DNA of 42,443 nt from contig JALFNY010000117.1 in the NCBI GenBank assembly GCA_022774105.1, forward strand, positions 1-42,443, written 5' to 3'. The DNA comes from Prevotella sp. (GTDB lineage Bacteria > Bacteroidota > Bacteroidia > Bacteroidales > Bacteroidaceae). Under the pieces are notes generated by a model that ran no database searches, had not been told where the DNA came from, and saw nothing but the letters and a program-made list of their open reading frames with translations. Numbering within the stretch: position 1 is the first letter of the stretch; each line of letters starts with the position of its first letter. Made by a program: the position numbers and the translations under genes. Below, piece after piece: positions 8,272 to 18,037 of this stretch.

Positions 8272-10527
8272 TTATATTTCTTCTGCAAGTCGTTTTATGT
8301 TAACGTCTTCACCCACTATCCAAAGTATGTCACCTGCCTCAAATTTGTATGTGGGCGAGACAGTGGATAGGGCATCTTCTCCTTCTTCCAGGCCTACAAG
8401 CATACAGTTGTACTTATCTCTTAGACCGCTGGTAATTAGTGATTTGCCCATCAGTATGCTGCCTTCTCTTATTGCGAAACTGCGTAGTTGCATGTCGTGT
8501 TTCTCTATTTCCATGTTGTCTGGCACCTGTTCCTGCTGCAATATTGTGTTGAGCATGGTGAGTTGCTCGTCTGTTCCTATGGCGCGCAGTTTGTCTCCGG
8601 GAAACAACATATCGCTGCCTGAGGGTATATGTATATGCTGTCTGCCACGGTGTATGCTACTTATGTGCACTCCGTAGCGCTTTGCAAGGTTCAGTTCTGC
8701 CAGTGTCTTGCCTGCCCATAGTGTGTCTTGCGGCACTTCTACCTCTGCTATGTGTATGTCACGGTCAAGTAGTCGTCCCTCAAACAGTGGCCGCCTTTTG
8801 CCGGAGGCGCGTGCGGCTATTTCTTTTGAGCGCAGGTTTTGTATGAATAATCGTTCCAGACGTATGCTGCTGTTCTTCATGCTTCGTGAGTAGATAATGG
8901 CTGATATGGCGGCTATGGCTATGCATATGATGACGGAGTTAGAGTAGTCCAGCAGGTGATTGCATATATAGAATATGTATATTATGGCGAGTACGCCGCG
9001 TGCTATGATGGTGAATACCAGTGGGGCACGGTTGTGGCGGCTGCCTGTCCATAATGCTTTGAACTCCTCACTCTTGTTTTTCTTCATCACCATTGCACGC
9101 AGGAAGGGTGCAGCAAATAGTATTGTCAGCACGGCGCACAGTGGTTGGGCAATGTTTTCGGGTATGATGCTCGTTATGAAGTCTTCGCCAAAGGTCAGCA
9201 TTATCGATGTGACGGCTATGGTGAGTACAGAGTATATCAGTGTGTTCACTGCCATCTGTGTCAGCAATGGTTTCCAGTTGTTCCCTGAACGGTCAATGTT
9301 TGTTGGTGCGATGTCTGATATTTTGTTTATGCGGCTTATCCATACTTTTGGCAGATGACGCTCTATACTATTATATATAGGTAATGCTCCGCGTATCATG
9401 TATGGCGTGAGGAAGGTGGTTATCACTGATACTGTCACCACAACAGGGTACAGGAAATCTGCCACCACGCCCAGTGCAAGGCCTAATGAGGCTATGATAA
9501 AGGCAAATTCTCCTATCTGTGCCATTGAGAAACTGCATCGCATGGCGGTTTTCAACGTCTGCCCTGAGAGCATAAAACCGAATGTTCCGAAGATGCTCTG
9601 CCCTAAGATGATGGCAAGGGTGATGACAACTATTGGGAACCACTGGCTTATTACCACTTGTATGTCAACCAGCATACCTACTGATACGAAGAATATTGCG
9701 CCAAAAAGGTTCTTTACTGGTTCTATAAGTTTCTCTATCTTCTTTGCTTCTATGGTCTCTGCCAGTATGCTACCCATTACGAATGAGCCGAAGGCGGAAC
9801 TGAATCCTGCGAGTGAGGCGCATACTGCCATGCCACAACATAGTGCTAATGCCACGATTAGGAGCACCTCATCGTTTATCAGTGAGCGTACCTTGCGCAG
9901 GAATATGGGTATGAAGAACAAACCGACAACGAACCATAGCACAAGGAAGAACACTATGTTGAGCAGGCTTGCCATCATCTGCTCTCCGTCACCTGACCCT
10001 CCCTTGGCGATGGTTGTCAGTACAACCATCATCACTATGGCGAGAACGTCCTCCAGTATCAGTACGCTCATCACGAGTGAGGAGAACTGTTGTTGTCTCA
10101 GTCCAAGGTCATCAAAGGCCTTGTAGATTATGGTTGTTGACGACATGGCAAGCATTCCGGCGAGGAAAAGGCCGTTCATCGTTGACCAACCGAACGCACT
10201 GCTTATCGTTATGCCTATCATCATCATGGAGAAGATGATTGTCAGTGCTGCTATGATGGGTGCTATGCCCATCTTCAGAATCTTCTTGAAGGAGAAGTCT
10301 AAACCCAGTGCGAAGAGCAGGAACATCACTCCTATGTCCGCCCACACCCTTATGTTGGCGTTGTCAACCACGGACATGGTGAATTTTAGGTTTGGTGACA
10401 CTATGAACCCTGCCATGATGTACCCCAATACCAGTGGCTGCTTGAGTTTCTTGAACACAAGTGTCACTATGCCTGCTGTCACAAGTATCAGTGCAAGGTC
10501 CTGTATTAGAGATGGTATTCCGTGCAT
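8272..10527 (-). CDS. Kef-type cation:proton antiporter with C-terminal TrkA-C domains
   Basis: CPA2-type membrane region ([26 protein letters not shown]) plus two TrkA-C-like modules. Confidence 0.88.
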   Translation of the reverse strand: MHGIPSLIQDLALILVTAGIVTLVFKKLKQPLVLGYIMAGFIVSPNLKFTMSVVDNANIRVWADIGVMFLLFALGLDFSFKKILKMGIAPIIAALTIIFSMMMIGITISSAFGWSTMNGLFLAGMLAMSSTTIIYKAFDDLGLRQQQFSSLVMSVLILEDVLAIVMMVVLTTIAKGGSGDGEQMMASLLNIVFFLVLWFVVGLFFIPIFLRKVRSLINDEVLLIVALALCCGMAVCASLAGFSSAFGSFVMGSILAETIEAKKIEKLIEPVKNLFGAIFFVSVGMLVDIQVVISQWFPIVVITLAIILGQSIFGTFGFMLSGQTLKTAMRCSFSMAQIGEFAFIIASLGLALGVVADFLYPVVVTVSVITTFLTPYMIRGALPIYNSIERHLPKVWISRINKISDIAPTNIDRSGNNWKPLLTQMAVNTLIYSVLTIAVTSIMLTFGEDFITSIIPENIAQPLCAVLTILFAAPFLRAMVMKKNKSEEFKALWTGSRHNRAPLVFTIIARGVLAIIYIFYICNHLLDYSNSVIICIAIAAISAIIYSRSMKNSSIRLERLFIQNLRSKEIAARASGKRRPLFEGRLLDRDIHIAEVEVPQDTLWAGKTLAELNLAKRYGVHISSIHRGRQHIHIPSGSDMLFPGDKLRAIGTDEQLTMLNTILQQEQVPDNMEIEKHDMQLRSFAIREGSILMGKSLITSGLRDKYNCMLVGLEEGEDALSTVSPTYKFEAGDILWIVGEDVNIKRLAEEI

Positions 10528-11732
10528 GTTGTCCTTATTATGTTGACTATTACCCTTGCGGCTTTCTCCATTACCTGCACAGAGGCAAACTCATGTGGCC
10601 CGTGGAAGTTCACTGCTCCTGTGAAGATGTTAGGGCATGGCAGTCCGCGGAATGACAGTTGCGCTCCGTCTGTGCCGCCTCTTATTGGCTGTACCTTGGG
10701 TGTTACGCCTGCTTCTGCCATCGCTTTCTGTGCTATGTCGATGATATGTTGCATGGGTTTTACTTTTTCCAGCATATTATAGTACTGGTCATTTACCGTC
10801 ACCTCGCACACCTTCGTTCCGTATTTCTCGTTTATTCTCTCTGCCGTGTGCTGCATTGTGGCTTTCCGTTTGCTGAACTTGCTGCTGTCGTGGTCGCGTA
10901 TTATGTAGTTCAGTTGTGCCTTTTCGCAGTTTCCTGTCATGTTCGTCAGGTGGTAGAAGCCCTCGTATCCTTCTGTCTCCTCGGGTATCTCGTCCTGCGG
11001 AAGCATTGCAGCAAATTCTGTGGCTATGCGTCCTGCGTTGTGCATTTTGCCTTTTGCATATCCGGGGTGTACGCTGATACCGCTTATGTTGACGGTTGCT
11101 GAGGCGGCGTTGAAGTTCTCATATTCCAGTTCTCCCTCGTCTCCTCCATCTACGGTGTATGCCCATTGGCAGGCGAAGGTGTCCACATCAAAGTGGTGTG
11201 CGCCCATACCTATCTCCTCGTCGGGGTTGAATGCTATGCGTATCTCGCCGTGTTCTATCTCAGGGTGATGCCTGAGGTATGCTACGGCGTGCATTATCTC
11301 CGCTATGCCGGCTTTGTCGTCTGCTCCGAGTAGCGTGGTTCCGTCTGTTACTATGATGTCTTCTCCGATGTGGTACAGCAGTTCTGGGAATTTCTTTGTT
11401 GTGCTCCACACGCCTTCTGACAGTTCTATGTCACTGCCGTCGTAATGTTTTATCACGCGTGCTTTGATGTTTTCCCCTGAGCAGTCGGGTGAAGTGTCAT
11501 AGTGGCTGATAAAACCTATGGTGGGAATGGCCTTGTCCGTGTTTGCGGGAAGTGTGGCATACAGATATCCCTTGTTGTCGAGTACGACATTACAAAGCCC
11601 CTCCGCCTCCATCTCTTCTTTCAGATATTCTGCGAAGAGTAGTTGCTTCGGGGTACTTGGCACCGTGGCGGAGTCTTCCGCTGACTGTGTGTCAAACTTT
11701 GTATAGTGTATGAATCTGTCCTGTATTGTCAA
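10506..11732 (-). CDS. pepT: Peptidase T (tripeptide aminopeptidase)
   Basis: [66 protein letters not shown]20B peptidase T motifs. Confidence 0.93.
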   Translation of the reverse strand: MTIQDRFIHYTKFDTQSAEDSATVPSTPKQLLFAEYLKEEMEAEGLCNVVLDNKGYLYATLPANTDKAIPTIGFISHYDTSPDCSGENIKARVIKHYDGSDIELSEGVWSTTKKFPELLYHIGEDIIVTDGTTLLGADDKAGIAEIMHAVAYLRHHPEIEHGEIRIAFNPDEEIGMGAHHFDVDTFACQWAYTVDGGDEGELEYENFNAASATVNISGISVHPGYAKGKMHNAGRIATEFAAMLPQDEIPEETEGYEGFYHLTNMTGNCEKAQLNYIIRDHDSSKFSKRKATMQHTAERINEKYGTKVCEVTVNDQYYNMLEKVKPMQHIIDIAQKAMAEAGVTPKVQPIRGGTDGAQLSFRGLPCPNIFTGAVNFHGPHEFASVQVMEKAARVIVNIIRTTCTEYHL

Positions 11733-11745
11733 TGCTTTCTGCCTG

Positions 11746-12750
11746 TTAGTCTTCTTTTTCTTCGGCTATGGCCTCTCTTACCTTTGCTTCAAGTTCCTCA
11801 CAGAGTTCTGGATTGTCTTTCATTAACTTGAGCACGGCGTCGCGTCCCTGCGCCAGTTTGGCCTCACCGTATGAGAACCATGAACCGCTTTTCTTCACAA
11901 TGTTTCGTGTTACGGCCTGGTCAAGTATCTCGCCTGTCTTTGAAATGCCTTGTCCGAACATTATGTCGAACTCGCATTTGCGGAACGGTGGAGCCACTTT
12001 GTTCTTCACTACCTTTACCTTTGTCAGGTTGCCCAGCACTTCCTCACCGTTCTTTATTGGTGTGGATTTGCGCACGTCTATTCGTACTGAGGCGTAGAAT
12101 TTCAGCGCGTTACCGCCTGTTGTGGTCTCTGGGTTGCCGAAGGTGATGCCTATTTTCTCGCGCAACTGGTTGATGAAGATGCAGGTTGTCTTTGTTTTTG
12201 AGATGGTGGAGGTTAGTTTTCTCAGTGCCTGTGACATCAGTCTTGCTTGTAGTCCTACCTTGTTTTCGCCCATGTCACCTTCTATTTCGGCTTTTGGGGT
12301 GAGTGCTGCCACTGAGTCTATGACTATTATGTCAACTGCAGCACTTGATATTAGTTGGTCTGCTATCTGCAAAGCCTGCTCTCCGTTGTCTGGTTGTGAG
12401 ATGAGAAGGTTATCTACATCTACTCCGAGGTTTGAGGCATAGAAGCGGTCAAAGGCGTGTTCTGCGTCAATGAATGCTGCTATTCCTCCGAGTTTCTGGG
12501 TTTCGGCAATGGCGTGTATGGCAAGGGTTGTCTTACCTGATGATTCTGGGCCGTAGATTTCTATTATGCGTCCTTTGGGGTATCCGCCTACACCCAGTGC
12601 TATGTCGAGGCCGAGTGAGCCTGTGGGTATCACCTCCACGTTCTCTACGCTCTCGTCACCGAGTTTCATTATGGCGCCTTTGCCAAAGTCTTTTTCTATC
12701 TTTGCCATTGCTGCCTGCAATGCTTTTAGTTTTGCTTCTTTCTCCTCCAT
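11746..12750 (-). CDS. recA: RecA recombinase (start uncertain; ORF is open to 12831)
   Basis: [44 protein letters not shown]; start [12 protein letters not shown] preferred because the longer start overlaps the upstream gene and is low-complexity. Confidence 0.95.
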   Translation of the reverse strand: MEEKEAKLKALQAAMAKIEKDFGKGAIMKLGDESVENVEVIPTGSLGLDIALGVGGYPKGRIIEIYGPESSGKTTLAIHAIAETQKLGGIAAFIDAEHAFDRFYASNLGVDVDNLLISQPDNGEQALQIADQLISSAAVDIIVIDSVAALTPKAEIEGDMGENKVGLQARLMSQALRKLTSTISKTKTTCIFINQLREKIGITFGNPETTTGGNALKFYASVRIDVRKSTPIKNGEEVLGNLTKVKVVKNKVAPPFRKCEFDIMFGQGISKTGEILDQAVTRNIVKKSGSWFSYGEAKLAQGRDAVLKLMKDNPELCEELEAKVREAIAEEKED

Positions 12751-12802
12751 GAGTGGTTTTGTTGTTTTGTCGTTTCGTGGTTTTGTGTTTTGGTCGCTGC
12801 TG

Positions 12803-14053
12803 TTAGTTAGCGAGTTCTGTGTCTTCGCCAAACACTTCGTTCCATGGCAGGCCTTGTTTGTTCAGTTGTTCCATGAAAGGGTCTGGGTCAAAGTCCTCTA
12901 CGTTCCACACGCCGGGCTTTCTCCACAGTCCTTTGAAGAACATCATTGCTCCTATCATGGCTGGTACGCCAGTGGTGTATGATACTCCCTGCATACCTGT
13001 TTCTTTGTATGCTTCCTGGTGTTTGCAGTTGTTATATACGTAATATGTCTGCTCTTTGCCGTCTTTTATGCCACGTATGCGACAGCCTATGCTTGTCTCG
13101 CCGTCGTAGTTCTCACCGAGGTCTTGCGGATTGGGCAGCACTGCTTTCAGAAATTGCAGCGGTACTATCTTCACCTTCACCGTCTTGCCGGAGCCGTCAG
13201 CCAGTGGTGCCTCGTATTCCATTTCGTCTATGCGTGACATTCCGAGGTTCTGTATCACGTCGAGGTATGTAAGGTATTGTTGTCCGAAGGTCATCCAGAA
13301 GCGTGCCTGCTTTATTGTCGGGTAGTTCTTGACGAGTGATTCCAGTTCCTCGTGGTGCATGAGGTAACTTTCTCTTGGCCCGATGTTGGGGTAGGTGATG
13401 GGCTGGTGCACTGACAGTGGCTCTGTTTCTATCCACTCTCCGTCCTTGTAGTAGAGCCCTTTTTGTGTTATTTCGCGTATGTTTATTTCTGGGTTGAAGT
13501 TTGTGGCAAACGCCTTGTGGTGGTTACCGGCATTGCAGTCCACGATGTCGAGGTAGTGTATCTCGTCGAAGTGGTGCTTTGCGGCGTAGGCGGTGTATAT
13601 GCCTGACACTCCGGGGTCGAATCCGCAGCCGAGTATTGCGGTCAGTCCTGCGTCCTCGAAGCGTTGTTTGTATGCCCACTGCCATGAGTATTCAAAGTGT
13701 GCTTCGTCCTTGGGCTCATAGTTGGCGGTGTCAAGGTAGTTTACGCCGCAGGCCAGACAGGCATCCATTATGGTGAGGTCCTGATAGGGCAGGGCGAGGT
13801 TTACGCACAGTTCTGGCTTGAACTCGTTGAACAGGGTCTTCAACTGCTCTACGTCGTCAGCGTCAACCTGCGCCGTGGATATGTTCATCTTGCTGCCATG
13901 GCCTTTGTCTTTTATGGCTTTGACAATGGCGTCACACTTCTCTTTGCGCCTGCTTGCTATCATGAAATCGGTGAAGATGTCATCGTTCTGCGCAATCTTG
14001 TGGGCGGCGACTGTGGCTACGCCACCTGCGCCAATCATTATTACTCTTGACAT
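12803..14053 (-). CDS. Saccharopine dehydrogenase family protein (likely carboxynorspermidine dehydrogenase)
   Basis: [21 protein letters not shown] Rossmann motif; [24 protein letters not shown] typical of the Bacteroidota orthologues. Confidence 0.85.
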   Translation of the reverse strand: MSRVIMIGAGGVATVAAHKIAQNDDIFTDFMIASRRKEKCDAIVKAIKDKGHGSKMNISTAQVDADDVEQLKTLFNEFKPELCVNLALPYQDLTIMDACLACGVNYLDTANYEPKDEAHFEYSWQWAYKQRFEDAGLTAILGCGFDPGVSGIYTAYAAKHHFDEIHYLDIVDCNAGNHHKAFATNFNPEINIREITQKGLYYKDGEWIETEPLSVHQPITYPNIGPRESYLMHHEELESLVKNYPTIKQARFWMTFGQQYLTYLDVIQNLGMSRIDEMEYEAPLADGSGKTVKVKIVPLQFLKAVLPNPQDLGENYDGETSIGCRIRGIKDGKEQTYYVYNNCKHQEAYKETGMQGVSYTTGVPAMIGAMMFFKGLWRKPGVWNVEDFDPDPFMEQLNKQGLPWNEVFGEDTELAN

Positions 14054-14109
14054 TTCTGTATGTTGTATTCTGGTTTTTGTATGTGTTTCTTGTTTGCTTC
14101 CTGCGTGTA

Positions 14110-14952
14110 TCAGCGGTTTAGTCTCAGTTTGTCGTTTGCTGAATCCTGCTTCTCTACGGCTTTTGCGGCTGCTTCGTTGGCTTTTATGGCGTTCTGCTTG
14201 CGGTGGAAACTGTATCTCCTGCCTGCCTGTGTAAGCACCAGCGAGTCGGTGTCCATGAACACAAAGTCCAGTGTGTCAACCACGTTGGGCTTCCTTGTCT
14301 TCTCTTCTGGATTGGCTTTCTCACCTGATATGAGCAACAGTCTGCCGTTGGACATATACCAATGTTTGTAGTTTTTTACTTCGGGGTACTTCACCGGCGA
14401 GTCGTCTTCCAGCGAGTTTGACCTCATTATCCAGCCTACGGGCTGCGCCTTGTTGTGGCGTTTGAGGGTGAAACCGTATTCGCGTGGCACGAGGTATGTG
14501 GCTTTTATCGAGTCGGGCATATTCGCCATCATGCGCCGTTGCATACGTTTGCTCATGTGCTGGAGGTCTTTCATCACGGGCATCACGGGGTAGGTCCATG
14601 TGCCTTTCAACTGGTCAAGGTTCACGGCCATGGTCACCTCCATGCTGTCTTCGGCGTTCAGCATCACTCCTGTCCAGTCTCCTATCTCCAGATTGCCTAT
14701 TATTCGCCTGTTGTGCTTGGCGTCAATGCTGTTCAACACCATTGGGTCTCCGCTGAAAGGCCATAGCACAATGACAGAGTCTGACGTGCCGTCGCAAATG
14801 AGACCGTAAATCATCGAGTCGTTCTTTACCACGAATTCTGGCTCTTGCGCTGGCTCTGCAACCTCTGCTGTTGGCTCTGACTTCCTGCATCCTGCCACTG
14901 AGAACAGTAGCAGGAGGGTGAATAATGTGAATGTTATATACTTGTTTCGCAT
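14110..14952 (-). CDS. Putative lipoprotein, unknown function (possibly DUF4738-like)
   Basis: Lipobox TLLLLFSVAGC; start at MRNKYITF downstream of a TACCTTTG -7 element. Confidence 0.65.
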   Translation of the reverse strand: MRNKYITFTLFTLLLLFSVAGCRKSEPTAEVAEPAQEPEFVVKNDSMIYGLICDGTSDSVIVLWPFSGDPMVLNSIDAKHNRRIIGNLEIGDWTGVMLNAEDSMEVTMAVNLDQLKGTWTYPVMPVMKDLQHMSKRMQRRMMANMPDSIKATYLVPREYGFTLKRHNKAQPVGWIMRSNSLEDDSPVKYPEVKNYKHWYMSNGRLLLISGEKANPEEKTRKPNVVDTLDFVFMDTDSLVLTQAGRRYSFHRKQNAIKANEAAAKAVEKQDSANDKLRLNR

Positions 14953-14981
14953 TTTATATACCGCTGTTTTGGATATATTTG

Positions 14982-14989
14982 CAAAGGTA
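14982..14989 (-). promoter_or_regulatory. -7 element TACCTTTG for the lipoprotein gene
   Basis: CAAAGGTA on +; TTTG about 20 bp further upstream on the minus strand. Confidence 0.6.
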
Positions 14990-15171
14990 GTGTTTTTTTT
15001 GCAAACCGCCAAACTTTTGGGTTCTTTTCTTCGTTTCACTGAGAAATGGTGCGGGGGGCGGGAATGGTGGCTGGGAAGCATGGGCGGGAGGACGGTTTTC
15101 CTGTATGTGACAGGCTTTTTCCTTGCTTGGCGGCAGACCTTAATCGGACATTGTCTATAGCCTCGTGGCGT

Positions 15172-15225
15172 GTGTTAAAACACGGAGTGAGGAAGTGTTA
15201 AAGTTTCCGTAATACGTGCTAAAAT
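15172..15225. repeat. Three GTGTTAAA-type direct repeats at 21-23 bp spacing
   Basis: GTGTTAAAAC (15172), GTGTTAAAGT (15195), GTGCTAAAAT (15216). Confidence 0.6.
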
Positions 15226-15307
15226 ATGTATTTTTACTGTGATATGCGGTGGATTTTCTGATGTTCGTATCGTTGTTACGGTGTAAAAAAAGCATTGTTA
15301 GTAGAGG

Positions 15308-15388
15308 TAAATGGCGTTGCGGACGCAGTAATCAGGTGCTGTTTGCATGGTGATTAGCACTTAATTGCATTGTGAAAGCAACCCTTTT
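15308..15388. repeat. 22-bp-period dyad repeat cassette, copy 2 (two clear units, two degenerate flanking units in register)
   Basis: AATCAGGTGCTGTTT (15330) and GATTAGCACTTAATT (15352); decayed positions TAAATGGCGTTGCGG (15308) and GAAAGCAACCCTTTT (15374); 7-bp spacers ACGCAGT, GCATGGT, GCATTGT. Confidence 0.7.
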
Positions 15389-15624
15389 ACTGCTTTTGCA
15401 GCCCGATGCAGGTTTGTCAGAAAACAGCCATAGCGTTTTTGTCACTTTACGTGCGATATGGGCGCGCAGCCTCATTTCTGGCAAATCTCCTGGCAAGACG
15501 GGATTTAACGCGGCAGAACGAGTTTTCTGTCTCCATGCCTTTGTAAGGTCATACGGATGTGTGTTTCTTGTGGGGAGAGAGAGTTTTTATTGTGCCTGTG
15601 CTTGGATTAGTAAGTTTTTTTTTC

Positions 15625-15632
15625 TAACTTTG
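15625..15632 (+). promoter_or_regulatory. -7 element TAACTTTG upstream of the acyltransferase gene
   Basis: TAACTTTG preceded by a T-rich segment. Confidence 0.55.
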
Positions 15633-15696
15633 CAGCAGGTTTATCCGCAATGGGTGAATGATGCCATGCGGTAGAAGGAAGAAAAGACAAGTGATT

Positions 15697-16695
15697 ATGA
15701 CTGTAACAAACGTTATTCCAGGTGGCAGAATAGCCTATCTTGACAATCTTAAAGCCTTTACTATTTTCTGTGTAGTATTGGGGCACGCCATACAGTGCTA
15801 TGACACCACGGGCAGGATGCATGGGGTGTATGGCGCAATATACTCCTTTCATATGCCGTTGTTTATGGTGATAAGCGGCTACTTCCTGTCAAAACTCCTT
15901 GATATGCGTATTGACAGGGTTGTTGTGCGCAAGGCGCGACAGTTGTTGATGCCCGTGCTGTCATTCTCGATAGTCGCTTTATGTGTGTCGTTGCTTACAC
16001 GCTTTGATATTCTCAGAGGACAAAGTTTCGGGCAATATGTGTTTGGTGGGGATATGTGGTTTCTGAAATATCTGTTCGCCAGCATTGTGATGGCGTGCGT
16101 GAGCAAACTCATTTTCCGTAATACCGTGATTGCCGCACTTGTTCCTGCCATAATCTTGATTTCTGTGTCACGTGTAGGTATATTCAGGATATATCCCTTC
16201 CTGTGGCTTGGCTTCTGCCTGAACCATTATGATTACCTTGTAAAACGCTATGTCAAGGCTTTGTTGCCCATATCGTTCCTGTTATTTGCCATATCGTTAT
16301 TGTTCTGGAATGTGGAGTATGACTATCCGCATTACAGGTGGATAACGGTGAAGGACGGTGTGGCGTTTGATTGGCAGGATATGGCAATAGTGGCATACCG
16401 CTTCTGGATAGGGGCGACGGGCAGCCTGTTTTTTATCACGCTGTTCAGACTTTTAGGCGGTAGCACACGTATGACGAATGCTGTCGGCACAAGGACGCTG
16501 GGCATATACTGTTTGCAGATATACCTGTTGGAACACCTCTCAGACTATCTTCCCAAACCCGATTTTGTGGGCGTTGCCTCTGTGATATTTGTCATCTTGG
16601 TGGCTGTTGTAGAAACAGTCTTATGCTGTGGAGTGACGATGCTGCTTGAGAGGAACAGGTATCTGGCCTTATGTTTCCTTGGCAAGAAGGTATAG
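15697..16695 (+). CDS. Acyltransferase family protein (acyltransferase 3-like); ORF open from 15658
   Basis: RIAYLDNLKAFTIFCVVLGHAIQ, FHMPLFMVISGYF motifs; multi-TM. Confidence 0.85.
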   Translation: MTVTNVIPGGRIAYLDNLKAFTIFCVVLGHAIQCYDTTGRMHGVYGAIYSFHMPLFMVISGYFLSKLLDMRIDRVVVRKARQLLMPVLSFSIVALCVSLLTRFDILRGQSFGQYVFGGDMWFLKYLFASIVMACVSKLIFRNTVIAALVPAIILISVSRVGIFRIYPFLWLGFCLNHYDYLVKRYVKALLPISFLLFAISLLFWNVEYDYPHYRWITVKDGVAFDWQDMAIVAYRFWIGATGSLFFITLFRLLGGSTRMTNAVGTRTLGIYCLQIYLLEHLSDYLPKPDFVGVASVIFVILVAVVETVLCCGVTMLLERNRYLALCFLGKKV

Positions 16696-16747
16696 AAACG
16701 TAAGGATTAGGCTTCGCCTGACAGTGTTGTGTGATAAGAAATATAAG

Positions 16748-16792
16748 GCAAGGCTGGCGCAACAGGGGACAAACCCGTTGCGCCAGCCTTGC
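16748..16792. terminator. Perfect 16-bp stem-loop between convergent genes
   Basis: GCAAGGCTGGCGCAAC-aggggacaaaccc-GTTGCGCCAGCCTTGC. Confidence 0.75.
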
Positions 16793-16846
16793 TGTTATGG
16801 GGTGTTATGTCCTCTCTGACGATGCCAGAGAGTGTGGGGCAGGGGG

Positions 16847-18025
16847 TTATCTCCTGTTGAACAAGTCCTTGATACCGTCTATGTCGAAGTTGAGAGAGAA
16901 ACGGAGGGTCTGGTCAAGGGGGTTGGACTTGGCAGTGGCGATGACGTATCCCGCATCAAGTGAGAAGGCACTCATGCGGAAGCCTGCACCAACGGTGAAG
17001 TATTTACGGTTACCCTTGTTCTCTGCCTCATGGTGATAACCGGCTCGAACGCTGAAACGGTCGTTGTAAGTGTATTCCGCACCCACGCTCCACTGTATCT
17101 CTTCCAGTTCTTCCTTAAAGCCGTTAGGAGCATCACTGAAACTCTTGAACATTCCGGATATGCTGCCTACGTCGTAGTAGTCGCTTTGAAGACGTGCGTC
17201 ATAGTCTTCATCGTCACGCTTCTTCGGGTATGTGGGTACAAGGAGTTTGTTTGCGTCTGCGGCTATGGTGAACTTGTTATATTCATCAATAGGCACCATC
17301 AGTGATGCACCGAGGCGCATGTTGGTGGGTATGAATTCAGAACGGTCGCTACCTCCGAAGGTTATCTTTGAGCCGATGTTACGCAGGTAGAAACCCAGTC
17401 CGAGTTGACATTCGCGTTGTCCTATGTTGACATAGTTTTGGTAGTAACAGGCGAGGTCTGCTGCGAACGCCGTGGCGGCAGAGGTCGCCTCGTTTGGGGT
17501 GTATGACATATCGGAGAGCAGGAAACGTACTCCGGCAGCGATGGAGAACTTCTCGCTGAGCATTAGTGAGTATGCTACGTCGAATGACATCTCGTAGGGC
17601 TTGGTGGTGGTTGTCTCTGTTGATGCGGTGGTACCGTCGGCAGGGAAGTTGATATATACCTCGCCAAGGGAGAAATAGTGCATTGATGCTGATACGGCAC
17701 TGTAGTCCCCGATGCGGTAGTAGCCTGTGAGGTTGGCTATGTTCATGTCGTTTACCAGTTGGCGCAACCACGGTGTGTATCCCATTGTGACACCGGCACG
17801 TGAGATACAGAAAGGGTATTTGGCGGGATTCCAATACTGTGACGCCACGTCTGGGTCTGTTGCGGCACCTACTTCGCCCATGCCACCGGCACGGGCATCA
17901 GGCGTTATGGTCTGTGACACGAGTGCTGTATGTACGGGGTTGAAACTGTCATACCTGTCCTCCTCGGCTGATGATGTGAGAATAGCGAGGCACAGAGTGA
18001 TTGTTACTGTCAGTAGTCTTTTCAT
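16847..18025 (-). CDS. porV: Type IX secretion system outer membrane protein PorV
   Basis: TPDARAGGMGEVGAATDPDVASQYWNPAKYPF signature; immediately downstream of porU. Confidence 0.88.
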   Translation of the reverse strand: MKRLLTVTITLCLAILTSSAEEDRYDSFNPVHTALVSQTITPDARAGGMGEVGAATDPDVASQYWNPAKYPFCISRAGVTMGYTPWLRQLVNDMNIANLTGYYRIGDYSAVSASMHYFSLGEVYINFPADGTTASTETTTTKPYEMSFDVAYSLMLSEKFSIAAGVRFLLSDMSYTPNEATSAATAFAADLACYYQNYVNIGQRECQLGLGFYLRNIGSKITFGGSDRSEFIPTNMRLGASLMVPIDEYNKFTIAADANKLLVPTYPKKRDDEDYDARLQSDYYDVGSISGMFKSFSDAPNGFKEELEEIQWSVGAEYTYNDRFSVRAGYHHEAENKGNRKYFTVGAGFRMSAFSLDAGYVIATAKSNPLDQTLRFSLNFDIDGIKDLFNRR

Positions 18026-18037
18026 TATCGTATGTTT

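Noticed and set aside
9398-10126. 242-aa + strand ORF
   Set aside because: Antisense to the well-supported Kef-type antiporter; composition (Thr/Ser/Met-rich) is typical of a shadow ORF.
15372-15674. 100-aa + strand ORF before the acyltransferase gene
   Set aside because: Begins inside the decayed repeat cassette and spans the inferred acyltransferase promoter; no signal of real coding.
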